DNA of 28,859 nt from an uncultured Coriobacteriales bacterium (GTDB lineage Bacteria; Actinomycetota; Coriobacteriia; Coriobacteriales; UMGS124), in the NCBI GenBank assembly GCA_934654475.1, contig CAKUFZ010000023.1, forward strand, positions 1-28,859, written 5' to 3'. This document shows positions 6,694-14,274 of this stretch, piece after piece. The notes under the pieces are model-generated. The model made no database searches, was not told the DNA's origin, and saw nothing but the letters and a program-made list of their open reading frames with translations. A program made the position numbers and the translations under genes. Position 1 is the stretch's first letter, and each line of letters starts with the position of its first letter.

Positions 6694-8205
6694 ATGGCTG
6701 ATAGGCAAGAGGGCATTGGGGAGGATGGGGCCGCGGTTGTCGGTGGCCCGTCCATGCGTCGGATTGCACGCGCCGTCTCATGGGTCAATGTGGTCGGTTT
6801 TGCGCTGTGTCAGGTGTGGAACGTCTTGTGCGTTGCCCTGCCCGATCCCGTGACATATGGCGAGCCGTTCCACGACCTTCGCTGGTTGTCGCTGCTTACC
6901 GCGCTGGTCATGTGCATTGTGGCCGTCGTCCGTCGTCAGTCGATTCTTGCGGCTGCTCACCGCATCTCGACGTTCGTCGTTCTTGCTGCCATTTCCGCCG
7001 CGAGCAGTTTGCTCGGGCCGGTGAGCGTCCTGTTCCCCGTTGCGTCTGAGCTGCTCATTCACCTGGCGGCCGTGGGCGTCGGCGTCGGATTTGCGGGGCT
7101 GTTCGTATTGTGGTATGTGCGCTTCTTTGAAACGGGCGACATGATGGGGCTCGCCTTTAGCGTGGTTGCCGCGGCCCTGCTTTCCTATCCTATGGCAAAC
7201 GTCCTGGATACCGACCAGATCAGCCCGTGGGCCTCCGCCTTTGCGGGGTCGTTGCTGCCGCTGTGCTCTGCCATATGCTTTTGGGCGGGCAGCCGTTTCT
7301 CACGGGGTCAGGTGGTAAATGAAGAGACAGATACGCCCACGACTCCTGAGGCGCTCGACGACGGTTCGCCCGAAAGTGCGCTCCCGGCTGTGGACGCCGC
7401 CTCGCGCCGGCTCTTCCTGCGGTTTGCGGCCTGCCTTTTTATAGTTGTCTGCGTTACGGAGACGGCTCGCAACCTGCTGCTGGGAGGCACAGCTATCGGC
7501 TTTTATTCCGGCCTTGCCAATCTGGGCGGCCTGATGCTCAAGATTGGCTGCGCGGCGTGGCTCGTCTCGGTGTTCGACGCGCGCGACGCGCGGGGTGTCT
7601 CACTGGCGTACCGCATCGCCTTCATCATGCTGTTGGGCGTGGTGCTCTGCACACCGCTTCTGCTGCAAGGCAACCTTTTGGCGCATATGCTGCTCGACGT
7701 GGGGTCGTTTTTCTTCCAGCTTGTCGTGCTCATGGTAGCCTATCAGATAGGCGTCGGCCTTCGTCTGGGTCCTGTGGTCGTGTTCGCCTCGGCTCGCGCG
7801 GTGTGGGCCGCCGGAGTCCTGGCGGGTATTGCGATTGCGCAGCTATGGGGCGGCCCTGAGGCTGTGCAGGCTTTCGCGGTGGTTTTGGGAATCGCCGTGG
7901 CCGCGGCCTTCACCTTCATGTTCACCGAGAGGGATTGCACCGATGTCTTGGCAAGCCTGCCGGAACCCGACCATGCGCCGCGCTTCAGGGAGAAGTGCGA
8001 GCATGTGGCGGGACGTTACGGCTTGTCGGCTCGTGAGCTCGAGGTCCTCATCCTCATGGCCAAGGGCCGGTCGGCCTCGCGTGTGGCTGAAGACTTGGGT
8101 GTCACGCTGGCCACGATCAATTCGCACGTCAACCATATCTATCGCAAGCTCGGGGTCCACTCGCGCCAGGAGCTCATCGACGTGATCGAGCAGAACGCGG
8201 GCTAG
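6694..8205 (+). CDS. LuxR-family regulator with multi-pass membrane sensor domain
   Basis: This is a 503-residue protein. Residues of about 20-410 form roughly ten to twelve hydrophobic segments, with a charged cytoplasmic-type loop (EETDTPTTPEALDDGSPE) dividing the membrane part into two halves. The C-terminal 65 residues are a LuxR (GerE) helix-turn-helix: LSARELEVLILMAKGRS, then INSHVNHIYRKLGVHSRQEL. This architecture, a transporter-like sensor fused to LuxR HTH, is common in Eggerthella-type Coriobacteriia beside respiratory or cometabolic enzyme genes. ATG 6694 has AAAGGGGAG about 9 bases upstream. It is divergent from the triheme cytochrome and ends 6 bases from the convergent gene at 8212, so regulation of these redox genes is likely. 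The signal sensed is unknown. Confidence 0.9.
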   Translation: MADRQEGIGEDGAAVVGGPSMRRIARAVSWVNVVGFALCQVWNVLCVALPDPVTYGEPFHDLRWLSLLTALVMCIVAVVRRQSILAAAHRISTFVVLAAISAASSLLGPVSVLFPVASELLIHLAAVGVGVGFAGLFVLWYVRFFETGDMMGLAFSVVAAALLSYPMANVLDTDQISPWASAFAGSLLPLCSAICFWAGSRFSRGQVVNEETDTPTTPEALDDGSPESALPAVDAASRRLFLRFAACLFIVVCVTETARNLLLGGTAIGFYSGLANLGGLMLKIGCAAWLVSVFDARDARGVSLAYRIAFIMLLGVVLCTPLLLQGNLLAHMLLDVGSFFFQLVVLMVAYQIGVGLRLGPVVVFASARAVWAAGVLAGIAIAQLWGGPEAVQAFAVVLGIAVAAAFTFMFTERDCTDVLASLPEPDHAPRFREKCEHVAGRYGLSARELEVLILMAKGRSASRVAEDLGVTLATINSHVNHIYRKLGVHSRQELIDVIEQNAG

Positions 8206-8211
8206 CGATCT

Positions 8212-8502
8212 CTAGTCTCTGGCTGCGAAGACTTCAAACTCCACACTGTCGGGCAGGGGGCTCGCGTCGCCATCCTCATTGATGGAGCGCACGAGCAGCT
8301 GGTAGAGCCCCTCTTGTTCGGGCGTATAAGAGAAATGCCAGGTCAAGAGCTTGCCGGGGACGGCACCCTCGGTTGCGTGGCGCGTCCAGGTAGCGCCCCC
8401 GTCGAGTGAGAATTCAACGGCGACGATGGCCTTGTCGAAGTCGTCGGCATACCCCTCAAAGTTCATGGGCTTTCCAACGGTTCCCGCGATGCGTCCAAGC
8501 AT
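8212..8502 (-). CDS. Free-standing Mo-co oxidoreductase dimerisation-like domain protein
   Basis: A 96-residue protein starts at ATG 8502 with GGAGG 6 bases upstream. The sequence FEGYADDF, VEFSLDGGATWTRH, then TWHFSYTPEQEGLYQLLVRS closely parallels the last 95 residues of the triheme cytochrome (FQGFADAYE, VEISMDKGATWTTY, NWKFEFTPEKAGGYLLMVRG). This is the immunoglobulin-like domain that usually follows the molybdopterin domain in sulfite oxidase relatives. It stands alone here with no signal peptide and no cofactor domain. The good ribosome site argues that it is a complete gene, not a fragment. It may bind another subunit, possibly in the cytoplasm, or it may be a relic. It converges on the LuxR gene. 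Confidence 0.7.
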   Translation of the reverse strand: MLGRIAGTVGKPMNFEGYADDFDKAIVAVEFSLDGGATWTRHATEGAVPGKLLTWHFSYTPEQEGLYQLLVRSINEDGDASPLPDSVEFEVFAARD

Positions 8503-8606
8503 GGGTGCCTCCAAAATGTGTGCGTGATTGTGCAGACAAGGTTCTCACGCGGCGCCCGCTTGGTCAACAGGCAAGTCTGCGCGGCGCTATGTTTGGGGCA
8601 AGTCGC

Positions 8607-8635
8607 TTGCAATTGTGTGGCATGCGGGATACTAT
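8607..8635 (+). promoter_or_regulatory. Promoter of the copper operon
   Basis: TTGCAA (8607-8612) and TACTAT (8630-8635) are separated by 17 bases, a near-ideal sigma-70-type promoter. Transcription would start near 8642, immediately before the G/C palindrome that is the likely CsoR operator. Confidence 0.75.
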
Positions 8636-8644
8636 TGCGCTCAA

Positions 8645-8664
8645 TAAACCCCCGGGGGGTATAT
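8645..8664 (+). promoter_or_regulatory. Candidate CsoR operator
   Basis: The sequence AAACCCCCGGGGGGTATA is a C-tract/G-tract palindrome ending in GGGGTAT, typical of operators bound by CsoR-type copper repressors. It begins a few bases after the predicted transcription start and lies about 25 bases before the likely csoR start codon, so a bound repressor would block polymerase escape. Copper binding would release it. Confidence 0.7.
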
Positions 8665-8689
8665 GGAACGCGTGAGAACGGATGATGGA

Positions 8690-9082
8690 ATGAGCGATTG
8701 CTGTTGCGCGCATCATGCGGACATGCCTGAAGAGGTGCCGCAAGCCACGGCTTCACCTGAGACGGAAAAGCCTCAGGACCAGGAGTGTTGTTGCGCCAAG
8801 TACAAGGCCACGCCGCGCGGCGAGGAGTTTCAGGCCGACCTGCAGCGCAGGCTCAACCGTGCCATCGGCCAGCTCAACGGCGTGAAGGCGATGATTGACG
8901 ACAACCGCTATTGCGGCGACGTCCTCACGCAGCTTGCCGCTGCGGAGAGTGCCGTGCATCGCGTGAGCGAGATGATCCTGCGCAACCACATGCAAACATG
9001 CGTGGTGGAGCAGATTCGCGCCGGGCATGACGAGATCGTCGACGAGGCGATGGACTTGATTCACAGGTTTGGAGGAAGGTAA
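8690..9082 (+). CDS. csoR: Copper-sensing repressor CsoR with Cys-rich N-terminal extension
   Basis: This is a 130-residue (from ATG 8690) member of the CsoR/RcnR family, which represses copper export genes until Cu(I) binds. The ligand set is complete: Cys75 (RYCGDV), His100 and Cys104 (NHMQTC), with the same 25 and 4 residue spacings as mycobacterial CsoR. The four-helix core covers about residues 46-125. Unusually, some 45 residues precede it and contain two cysteine triplets, CCCAHH and CCCAKY, which could bind extra metal. An alternative start at ATG 8663 overlaps the operator and leaves little room for a ribosome site. The copA start follows the stop codon with no gap, so the two genes are translationally coupled. 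Confidence 0.92.
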   Translation: MSDCCCAHHADMPEEVPQATASPETEKPQDQECCCAKYKATPRGEEFQADLQRRLNRAIGQLNGVKAMIDDNRYCGDVLTQLAAAESAVHRVSEMILRNHMQTCVVEQIRAGHDEIVDEAMDLIHRFGGR

Positions 9083-11416
9083 GTGGCAACTCAGGTATTC
9101 GACGTCACGGGCATGACCTGCGCGGCGTGCTCGGCTCGCGTCGAGAAGACGACGAGCGCGGTGCCCGGCGTGGAGAAGGCCGTGGTCAACCTGCTCAAGA
9201 ACAGCATGGAGGTCACGTACTCGGGCGACGAGGCGGTGCTGGCCGCCATTAGCGACGCGGTGGACAAGGCCGGATACGGCGCCATCCCGCGTGCCGCTCA
9301 AGGCGCATCGGCTGGCGCCGCGGCTCAGAAGGGGCCTGCCGGACCCACGCCGGCGCAGATCGCCCAAGCCGAGGCAAAGCGCGTGCGCATCCGCCTCATC
9401 GTGAGCTTTATCTTCACCATCCCACTGTTTTACCTGGACATGGGCCATATGTACGGCTGGCCCCTGCCGGGTATTTTCTTGGGCCACGAGAACATGATGA
9501 CGTTTGGACTCACGCAGTTCCTGCTCGTCATCCCTGTTATAGCCATCAACTTCAAGTTCTTCCGCAACGGCCTCAAGGGTCTCATCCACAAGGCTCCCAA
9601 CATGGACACGCTTGTGGCGCTGGGCGCGGCTGCGTCCACGCTTTACAGCATTGCGGCTCTGTACCGCATTGGGTATGCGCTCGGCCATGGCGACATGGAC
9701 GGGGCGCATGCGGCGGCAATGGACCTGTACTTCGAGAGCGCCGGCATGATCCTCACGCTCATCACGCTGGGCAAGTACTTCGAGGCGCGTGCAAAGGGCC
9801 GCACGACCGATGCCATCGCCTCGCTCATGAACCTGGCTCCCAAGACGGCAGTGCTCGTGGGCGACGACGGCGCAGAGCGCGAGGTGCCGGTCGAGCAGGT
9901 GCAGGTGGGCGACATCCTGGTTGTTCGCACGGGCACGGGCGTGCCGGTCGACGGCGTGGTGGTCGACGGCTCGGCCGCGCTCGACGAGTCGGCGCTCACC
10001 GGCGAGAGCGTGCCGGTGGACAAGGCTGCGGGCGGCGAGCTTTCCGCAGGTACGGTGGTTGTTTCGGGCTATGTTCGCATGCGCGCCACGCGCGTGGGCG
10101 ACGATACCGCGCTCGCCCATATCATCAAGCTGGTGGATGACGCCACGAGCAGCAAGGCCCCCATTCAGCGCATTGCCGACCGCATTTCCGGCGTGTTCGT
10201 GCCTGCGGTCATCACGGTGGCGGTCGCCGTGTTCTGCATCTGGCTCGTTGCCACGGGCATGGATGTGACGAAGGCCATTGTCCACGGCATCTCGGTGCTC
10301 GTCATCAGCTGTCCGTGCGCCCTTGGCCTGGCGACCCCGACTGCGATTATGGTGGGCACGGGCCGCGGTGCCAAGCAGGGCATTCTCATCAAGAGTGCCG
10401 AGACGCTCGAAAACGCCCACGATGTGGCGTGCGTCGTGTTCGACAAGACGGGCACTATCACCCACGGTGCGCCCGAGGTCACCGACGTGGTGTGCGCCCC
10501 CGGCATGGACGAGGCCGACCTTCTCACGCTTGCCCTGAGCATCGAGGAGAAGAGCGAGCATCCCCTGGCGCGTGCGGTGGTGGACTACGCGGGCAGCCGC
10601 GCCACCGACAAGCTTCCCGTGAAGGACTGGCGCCAGGTGTCGGGCCAGGGCCTTGCTTGTACGACCGAAGGTCAGGAGGCCCTTGCGGGCAACGCGCTCA
10701 TGATGAGCGAGCACCGCATCGACCTGGCGGGATTGGGAGCGCGTGCCGACGAGCTTGCCGCCCAGGGCAAGACGCCGCTCTTCTTCGCTTGGGCCGACCA
10801 GCTTGTGGGCCTTATTGCACTTGCCGACACGGTGAAGCCCACGAGTGCCGCCGCCATCGCCGAGCTGCGCGCGATGGGCATCAAGACCGTCATGCTCACG
10901 GGCGACAACGAGCGCACGGCCGCTGCCATCCAGAAGCAGGTGGGCGTCGACGAGGTTGTGGCTGGTGTGCTGCCCGAGGGCAAAGACGCCGAGATTCGCC
11001 GCCTGCAGGCGCAGGGCAAGGTCGCCATGGTGGGCGACGGCGTGAACGATGCCCCTGCTCTGGCGCGCGCTGACATCGGCATTGCCATCGGCGCCGGCAC
11101 CGATGTGGCCATCGAGAGCGCCGACATGGTCCTCATGCGCTCCGACCTGCTCGATGTGACCAGTGCCATCAAACTTTCGCGCTCCACGCTGCGCAACATC
11201 AAGCAGAACCTGTTCTGGGCACTGTTCTATAACGTGATCTGCATCCCGGTGGCTGCCGGTGCGCTCACGCCGCTCGGCGTCACGCTCACGCCCGACTTCG
11301 CGGCCTTTGCCATGAGCTGCAGCTCGATCTGCGTCGCGAGCAATGCGCTTCGCCTGCGCGGCTGGAAGCCCAAATGGCTCTCGACCGAGGCCGGCAAGGT
11401 GGCGGCGGGACAATAG
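9083..11416 (+). CDS. copA: Copper-exporting P1B-type ATPase CopA
   Basis: A 777-residue ATP-driven Cu(I) exporter in the cytoplasmic membrane. One N-terminal heavy-metal domain has GMTCAAC (10-16). The actuator motif TGES is at 306-309, the transmembrane metal site CPC at 410-412, the phosphorylated aspartate in DKTGT at Asp454, the nucleotide-site HP at 493-494, and GDGVNDAP at 651-658. The last membrane helix has MSCSS, matching the MxxSS of P1B-1 copper pumps. Length and order are normal. It starts at GTG 9083 directly after the csoR TAA, with GGAGGAAGG just upstream. Expression should follow CsoR derepression by copper. Confidence 0.97.
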   Translation: MATQVFDVTGMTCAACSARVEKTTSAVPGVEKAVVNLLKNSMEVTYSGDEAVLAAISDAVDKAGYGAIPRAAQGASAGAAAQKGPAGPTPAQIAQAEAKRVRIRLIVSFIFTIPLFYLDMGHMYGWPLPGIFLGHENMMTFGLTQFLLVIPVIAINFKFFRNGLKGLIHKAPNMDTLVALGAAASTLYSIAALYRIGYALGHGDMDGAHAAAMDLYFESAGMILTLITLGKYFEARAKGRTTDAIASLMNLAPKTAVLVGDDGAEREVPVEQVQVGDILVVRTGTGVPVDGVVVDGSAALDESALTGESVPVDKAAGGELSAGTVVVSGYVRMRATRVGDDTALAHIIKLVDDATSSKAPIQRIADRISGVFVPAVITVAVAVFCIWLVATGMDVTKAIVHGISVLVISCPCALGLATPTAIMVGTGRGAKQGILIKSAETLENAHDVACVVFDKTGTITHGAPEVTDVVCAPGMDEADLLTLALSIEEKSEHPLARAVVDYAGSRATDKLPVKDWRQVSGQGLACTTEGQEALAGNALMMSEHRIDLAGLGARADELAAQGKTPLFFAWADQLVGLIALADTVKPTSAAAIAELRAMGIKTVMLTGDNERTAAAIQKQVGVDEVVAGVLPEGKDAEIRRLQAQGKVAMVGDGVNDAPALARADIGIAIGAGTDVAIESADMVLMRSDLLDVTSAIKLSRSTLRNIKQNLFWALFYNVICIPVAAGALTPLGVTLTPDFAAFAMSCSSICVASNALRLRGWKPKWLSTEAGKVAAGQ

Positions 11417-11445
11417 GGGCTCTTGCTTGTAAGATGGGTTCCACG

Positions 11446-11472
11446 ATGCGGGGCGGCATGGTCGCCCTGCAT
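11446..11472. promoter_or_regulatory. Inverted repeat upstream of copZ
   Basis: ATGCGGGGCG (11446-11455) and CGCCCTGCAT (11463-11472) form an inverted repeat matching at 9 of 10 positions with a 7-base spacer. It lies in the 117-base gap between copA and copZ. It could be a second metal-regulator operator or an mRNA hairpin that adjusts the copA/copZ ratio. No T-run follows, so it is not a normal terminator. Confidence 0.4.
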
Positions 11473-11533
11473 CTGACATACGTAGAGTGCAGGTGTTTCG
11501 CGCCTGTCAAGGAGAGTAGAAGGGATTGCAATC

Positions 11534-11758
11534 ATGGGTCTGTTCAGCAAGAAGGAGACCACCACGTTCACTGTCAAGGGCATGCACTGCCCCAAGTGCG
11601 TGGCCCGCGTGACCGACGCGCTCCAGGGCGTCGAGGGCGTCACCGCTGTCACCGTCACGCTTGAGGACGAGAAGGCCGTCGTCGAGGGCCACGGCTACTC
11701 GGTTGGCGCCTGCATCGCCGCCGTCAGCGAAATCGGCTTCGAGGCCAGCCTGGCATAA
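11534..11758 (+). CDS. copZ: Copper chaperone, CopZ-like heavy-metal-associated domain
   Basis: This 74-residue protein is a single ferredoxin-fold heavy-metal domain with the Cu(I) site MHCPKC (residues 17-22), close in length to known CopZ proteins. It would carry copper in the cytoplasm to the CopA pump or to CsoR. An extra charged N-terminal stretch (MGLFSKKETT) precedes the domain. ATG 11534 has AAGGGA about 9 bases upstream. It lies 117 bases after copA on the same strand with no terminator between, so it probably belongs to the same operon. Confidence 0.9.
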   Translation: MGLFSKKETTTFTVKGMHCPKCVARVTDALQGVEGVTAVTVTLEDEKAVVEGHGYSVGACIAAVSEIGFEASLA

Positions 11759-11900
11759 AAGGGACACCGTGGTTTAAGGCCGAGGAGAGGCTGCTTCCAT
11801 CGGAGCTAGGCCCTGCTCCAACGCGCGACACTACCGCACGCTGCATAGACCCGTGTGCGTATGGCCCGATTTGTGGCCATAGACGCGCAAGGGGCGCCAG

Positions 11901-11981
11901 GTTCTTCCCGGCGCAGTTTTCCTAAAAGAAGGGGCCCGTGAGGGCCCCTTCTTTTAGGAACTGTTTGAGCACGGGAAGAAC
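11901..11981. terminator. Bidirectional terminator with extended outer arms
   Basis: A perfect 19-bp palindrome (11919-11937 with 11942-11960) has a 4-base GTGA loop, an A-rich 5' flank and a T-rich 3' flank on either strand. A further pair, GTTCTTCCCG (11901-11910) and CGGGAAGAAC (11972-11981), extends the symmetry imperfectly. It lies between the convergent copZ and MFS-CBS genes and can stop transcription from both sides. No gene is seen in the 252 bases from 11759 to 12010. Confidence 0.85.
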
Positions 11982-12010
11982 CCGGCACCCCCTCGGGAGC
12001 CTCGTCCGAG

Positions 12011-13912
12011 CTACTCGGCCCTCTCCACGTAGCGCGCCATGGCGCACTGCACGATGTCGGAGCGGTTGATGACGCCCACAACCTGGCCTTCGTCGAGGAC
12101 GGCGACCTTCTTGAGATGGTTCTCGCCGAGCACGCGGCATACCTCGGGAAGGTCGGCATGGATGTCCACGCCGATGATGCCCTTGGTGCCGATTTCCTTG
12201 GCAGGCAGCTTGACCAGGGCGTCGAGCACCTCGTTGAAGCCCTCGCCCTCCTTGGTCTTGCTGATGGTCTGGGACATCATGACGATGGGGTCCACCACGG
12301 TGGCGGTGCGCTTGGAGAGGAAGCGCATCACGTCGCCGTCGGACACGAAGCCCAGGGCGTGGCCGTTCTCGTCCACGAGCGGGGCTGCGGAGATGCCCTT
12401 GTCAACAAAGAGGTGCAGGGCATCGAGCACGGTTGCGTTGGCCGGCAGGGAGTACACATCGCGGCGCATGATGGACTCCAGGATGCTGCGACGCTCGCCC
12501 GTGGGGTCGGCGGAGGCTGCCTCGCCGGGCTTGTCCTTCACAAAGACGAGCGTGAGGATGAAGGCCGCAAGGCACATGAAGCCTGCGACGACGAAGGCCA
12601 TGTTCGTGCCGTGGATGCCTGCGTGCACGGGGTCCATGCCGGTGGAGGAGTTGGTCACGGCGGTGGAGACGCTCACGATGATGGCGGTGCCCAGCGAGCC
12701 CGCAACCTGGCGGAACGTGTTGCTCACCGAGGTGCCGTGGTTCATGAGGCTGTTGTCCAGGGCGTTCATGCCCCAAGTGCCGATGGGCATGTTCACAAGA
12801 GACAGCGAGAAGAGGCGCACGGTGTACAGGGCGCAGATCCAGGAGACAGGCGTGGAGTCACCCAGCAGCGCAAAGCCGAACGTCGTGATGGTGAGCACGC
12901 CGGTGCCGATGAGACTGAGCATGCGCGGGCCGCGCTTGTCGAAGAGACGGCCTGCCACAAGGCCCATGAGGGCCATGACGATGGCGCCGGGCAGGAGCAC
13001 CAGACCCGAGGTGGTCGCCGAGATGCCGCGCAGGGACTGCAGGTAGATGGGCACGAGGATGCCGGCGGCCATGAGGGCGCCCTGCACGACCATGCTGATG
13101 ATGGTGGAGATGAGGAACTTGCGGTTGGAGAGCACACGCACCTGCAGCATGGGCTTCTCCATCTTGAGCTGGCGGGTGAAGAACACGACGAGGGCCACAA
13201 CGCCCACGATGACGCCGACTAGAGCAGCTGCGCTCACACCGGATCCGCCGATGACCGACAGGCCGTAAAGCAGGCCGCCAAAGCCCAGCGTGGAGGTGAT
13301 GACGCTGGGCACGTCGAGCGTGGCGTCCTTGCGCGCACCCTGGCCATGCTCAAGCACCACGGCCGAAAAGGCCAGGATGATGACGCCTAGTCCTGCGACG
13401 ATGAAGAAAAGGTCGTGCCAGGTGGCGTTGTCGATGATGAGGCCGGCGGCCGTGGGTCCAAGTGCCGGCGCAAAGCCGATGACGAGGCCGTACAGGCCCA
13501 TGGCCGTGCCGCGCTTCTCAACGGGGAACATGAGCATGAGCTCGGTCATCACGAGGGGCATCATGACGCCCTCGCCGGCGGCTTGCACGAGACGGCCCAC
13601 CAGGATGGTGGGGAAGTTGGGTCCCCAGCCCGCGATGGCGGAGCCGGCCGTGAAGATCGCCATGGCAACGAGGAACAGGTTACGCATCGAGAAGCGGTCG
13701 ATGAGAAATGCCGTGATGGGAATCATGATGGCGTTCACGAGCGTGAAGCCGGTGGTGAGCCACTGCGCGGTGGAGGCGTCGACGTTCGTCTCAATCATGA
13801 TGGAGGGAAGCGCCGGGGTCACCAGCGTCTGGTTGAGCACGGCGATGAACGTGCCGAAAATCATCACCACGAGCATGAGTGTTTGTTTGCGTGTGAGTCC
13901 GAGTAATGCCAT
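12011..13912 (-). CDS. MFS (DHA2-type) multidrug exporter fused to a C-terminal CBS pair
   Basis: This is a 633-residue membrane protein. Residues 1 to about 475 form a 14-segment drug:proton antiporter of the EmrB/QacA type, with VLNQTLVTPALPSI in the first helix, the AQWLTTGF region and a GRLVQAAGEGVMMPL motif. Residues of about 477-633 form two CBS modules (RRDVYSLPANATVLDAL with PLVDENGHALGFVSDGD, then LKKVAVLDEGQVVGVINRSD). CBS pairs usually bind adenine nucleotides and control transport or enzyme activity, so export may depend on energy state. ATG 13912 has AAGAGG 7 bases upstream; longer in-frame starts lack a site. No linked regulator such as MarR or TetR is seen, but a long inverted repeat lies in its leader. 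Confidence 0.9.
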   Translation of the reverse strand: MALLGLTRKQTLMLVVMIFGTFIAVLNQTLVTPALPSIMIETNVDASTAQWLTTGFTLVNAIMIPITAFLIDRFSMRNLFLVAMAIFTAGSAIAGWGPNFPTILVGRLVQAAGEGVMMPLVMTELMLMFPVEKRGTAMGLYGLVIGFAPALGPTAAGLIIDNATWHDLFFIVAGLGVIILAFSAVVLEHGQGARKDATLDVPSVITSTLGFGGLLYGLSVIGGSGVSAAALVGVIVGVVALVVFFTRQLKMEKPMLQVRVLSNRKFLISTIISMVVQGALMAAGILVPIYLQSLRGISATTSGLVLLPGAIVMALMGLVAGRLFDKRGPRMLSLIGTGVLTITTFGFALLGDSTPVSWICALYTVRLFSLSLVNMPIGTWGMNALDNSLMNHGTSVSNTFRQVAGSLGTAIIVSVSTAVTNSSTGMDPVHAGIHGTNMAFVVAGFMCLAAFILTLVFVKDKPGEAASADPTGERRSILESIMRRDVYSLPANATVLDALHLFVDKGISAAPLVDENGHALGFVSDGDVMRFLSKRTATVVDPIVMMSQTISKTKEGEGFNEVLDALVKLPAKEIGTKGIIGVDIHADLPEVCRVLGENHLKKVAVLDEGQVVGVINRSDIVQCAMARYVERAE

Positions 13913-14274
13913 ATGCGCCTCTTCAGTTCTTATTCCTAGAAAACATGTAGCAATCCAAGGTATGCCTGCCATGTGCGCACCGCGTGCCGAGAAGGTGGTT
14001 TCCTCATGGATGCACGGGCAAAACATGTTGCATGATTTCCGGCGGCAATGCTCCGTTTGGATACAAACAAGTCGTTAACCAGCACGTTTGTTGAAAAATC
14101 ACCAACTATTGGCGAGAGGCAGCAATAGTTGGTGAACATGGCCTCTGCCGCGGTTTTCGCCAACTTTGACCGCTGTGCCCGCTTGCGGCGTTCCATATAT
14201 TTTTCCTCAGAAACGCACGGAAGCCTTTGGGGTTTGCCGGACACGCGACGGTGCGGTCTGAGGAGGAACAGCGT
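13913..14274. other. Divergent control region, no gene
   Basis: This 362-base region separates the divergent MFS-CBS gene from the gene at 14275. It is more A/T-rich than its surroundings and contains the 13-bp inverted repeat listed next. A TTGACC at 14166 and a TATATT at 14196 are spaced too far apart to be a standard promoter. Confidence 0.4.
14099..14135. promoter_or_regulatory. Perfect 13-bp inverted repeat, candidate operator
   Basis: TCACCAACTATTG (14099-14111) and CAATAGTTGGTGA (14123-14135) are exact reverse complements with an 11-base spacer. No T-run follows on either strand, which argues against a terminator. Its place between divergent genes suggests a dimeric regulator site or two bound half-sites for the exporter gene or for the gene at 14275. 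Confidence 0.55.

Noticed and set aside
8753..11479. 908-codon minus-strand frame opposite csoR and copA
   Set aside because: Antisense shadow; copA motifs on the plus strand are complete.
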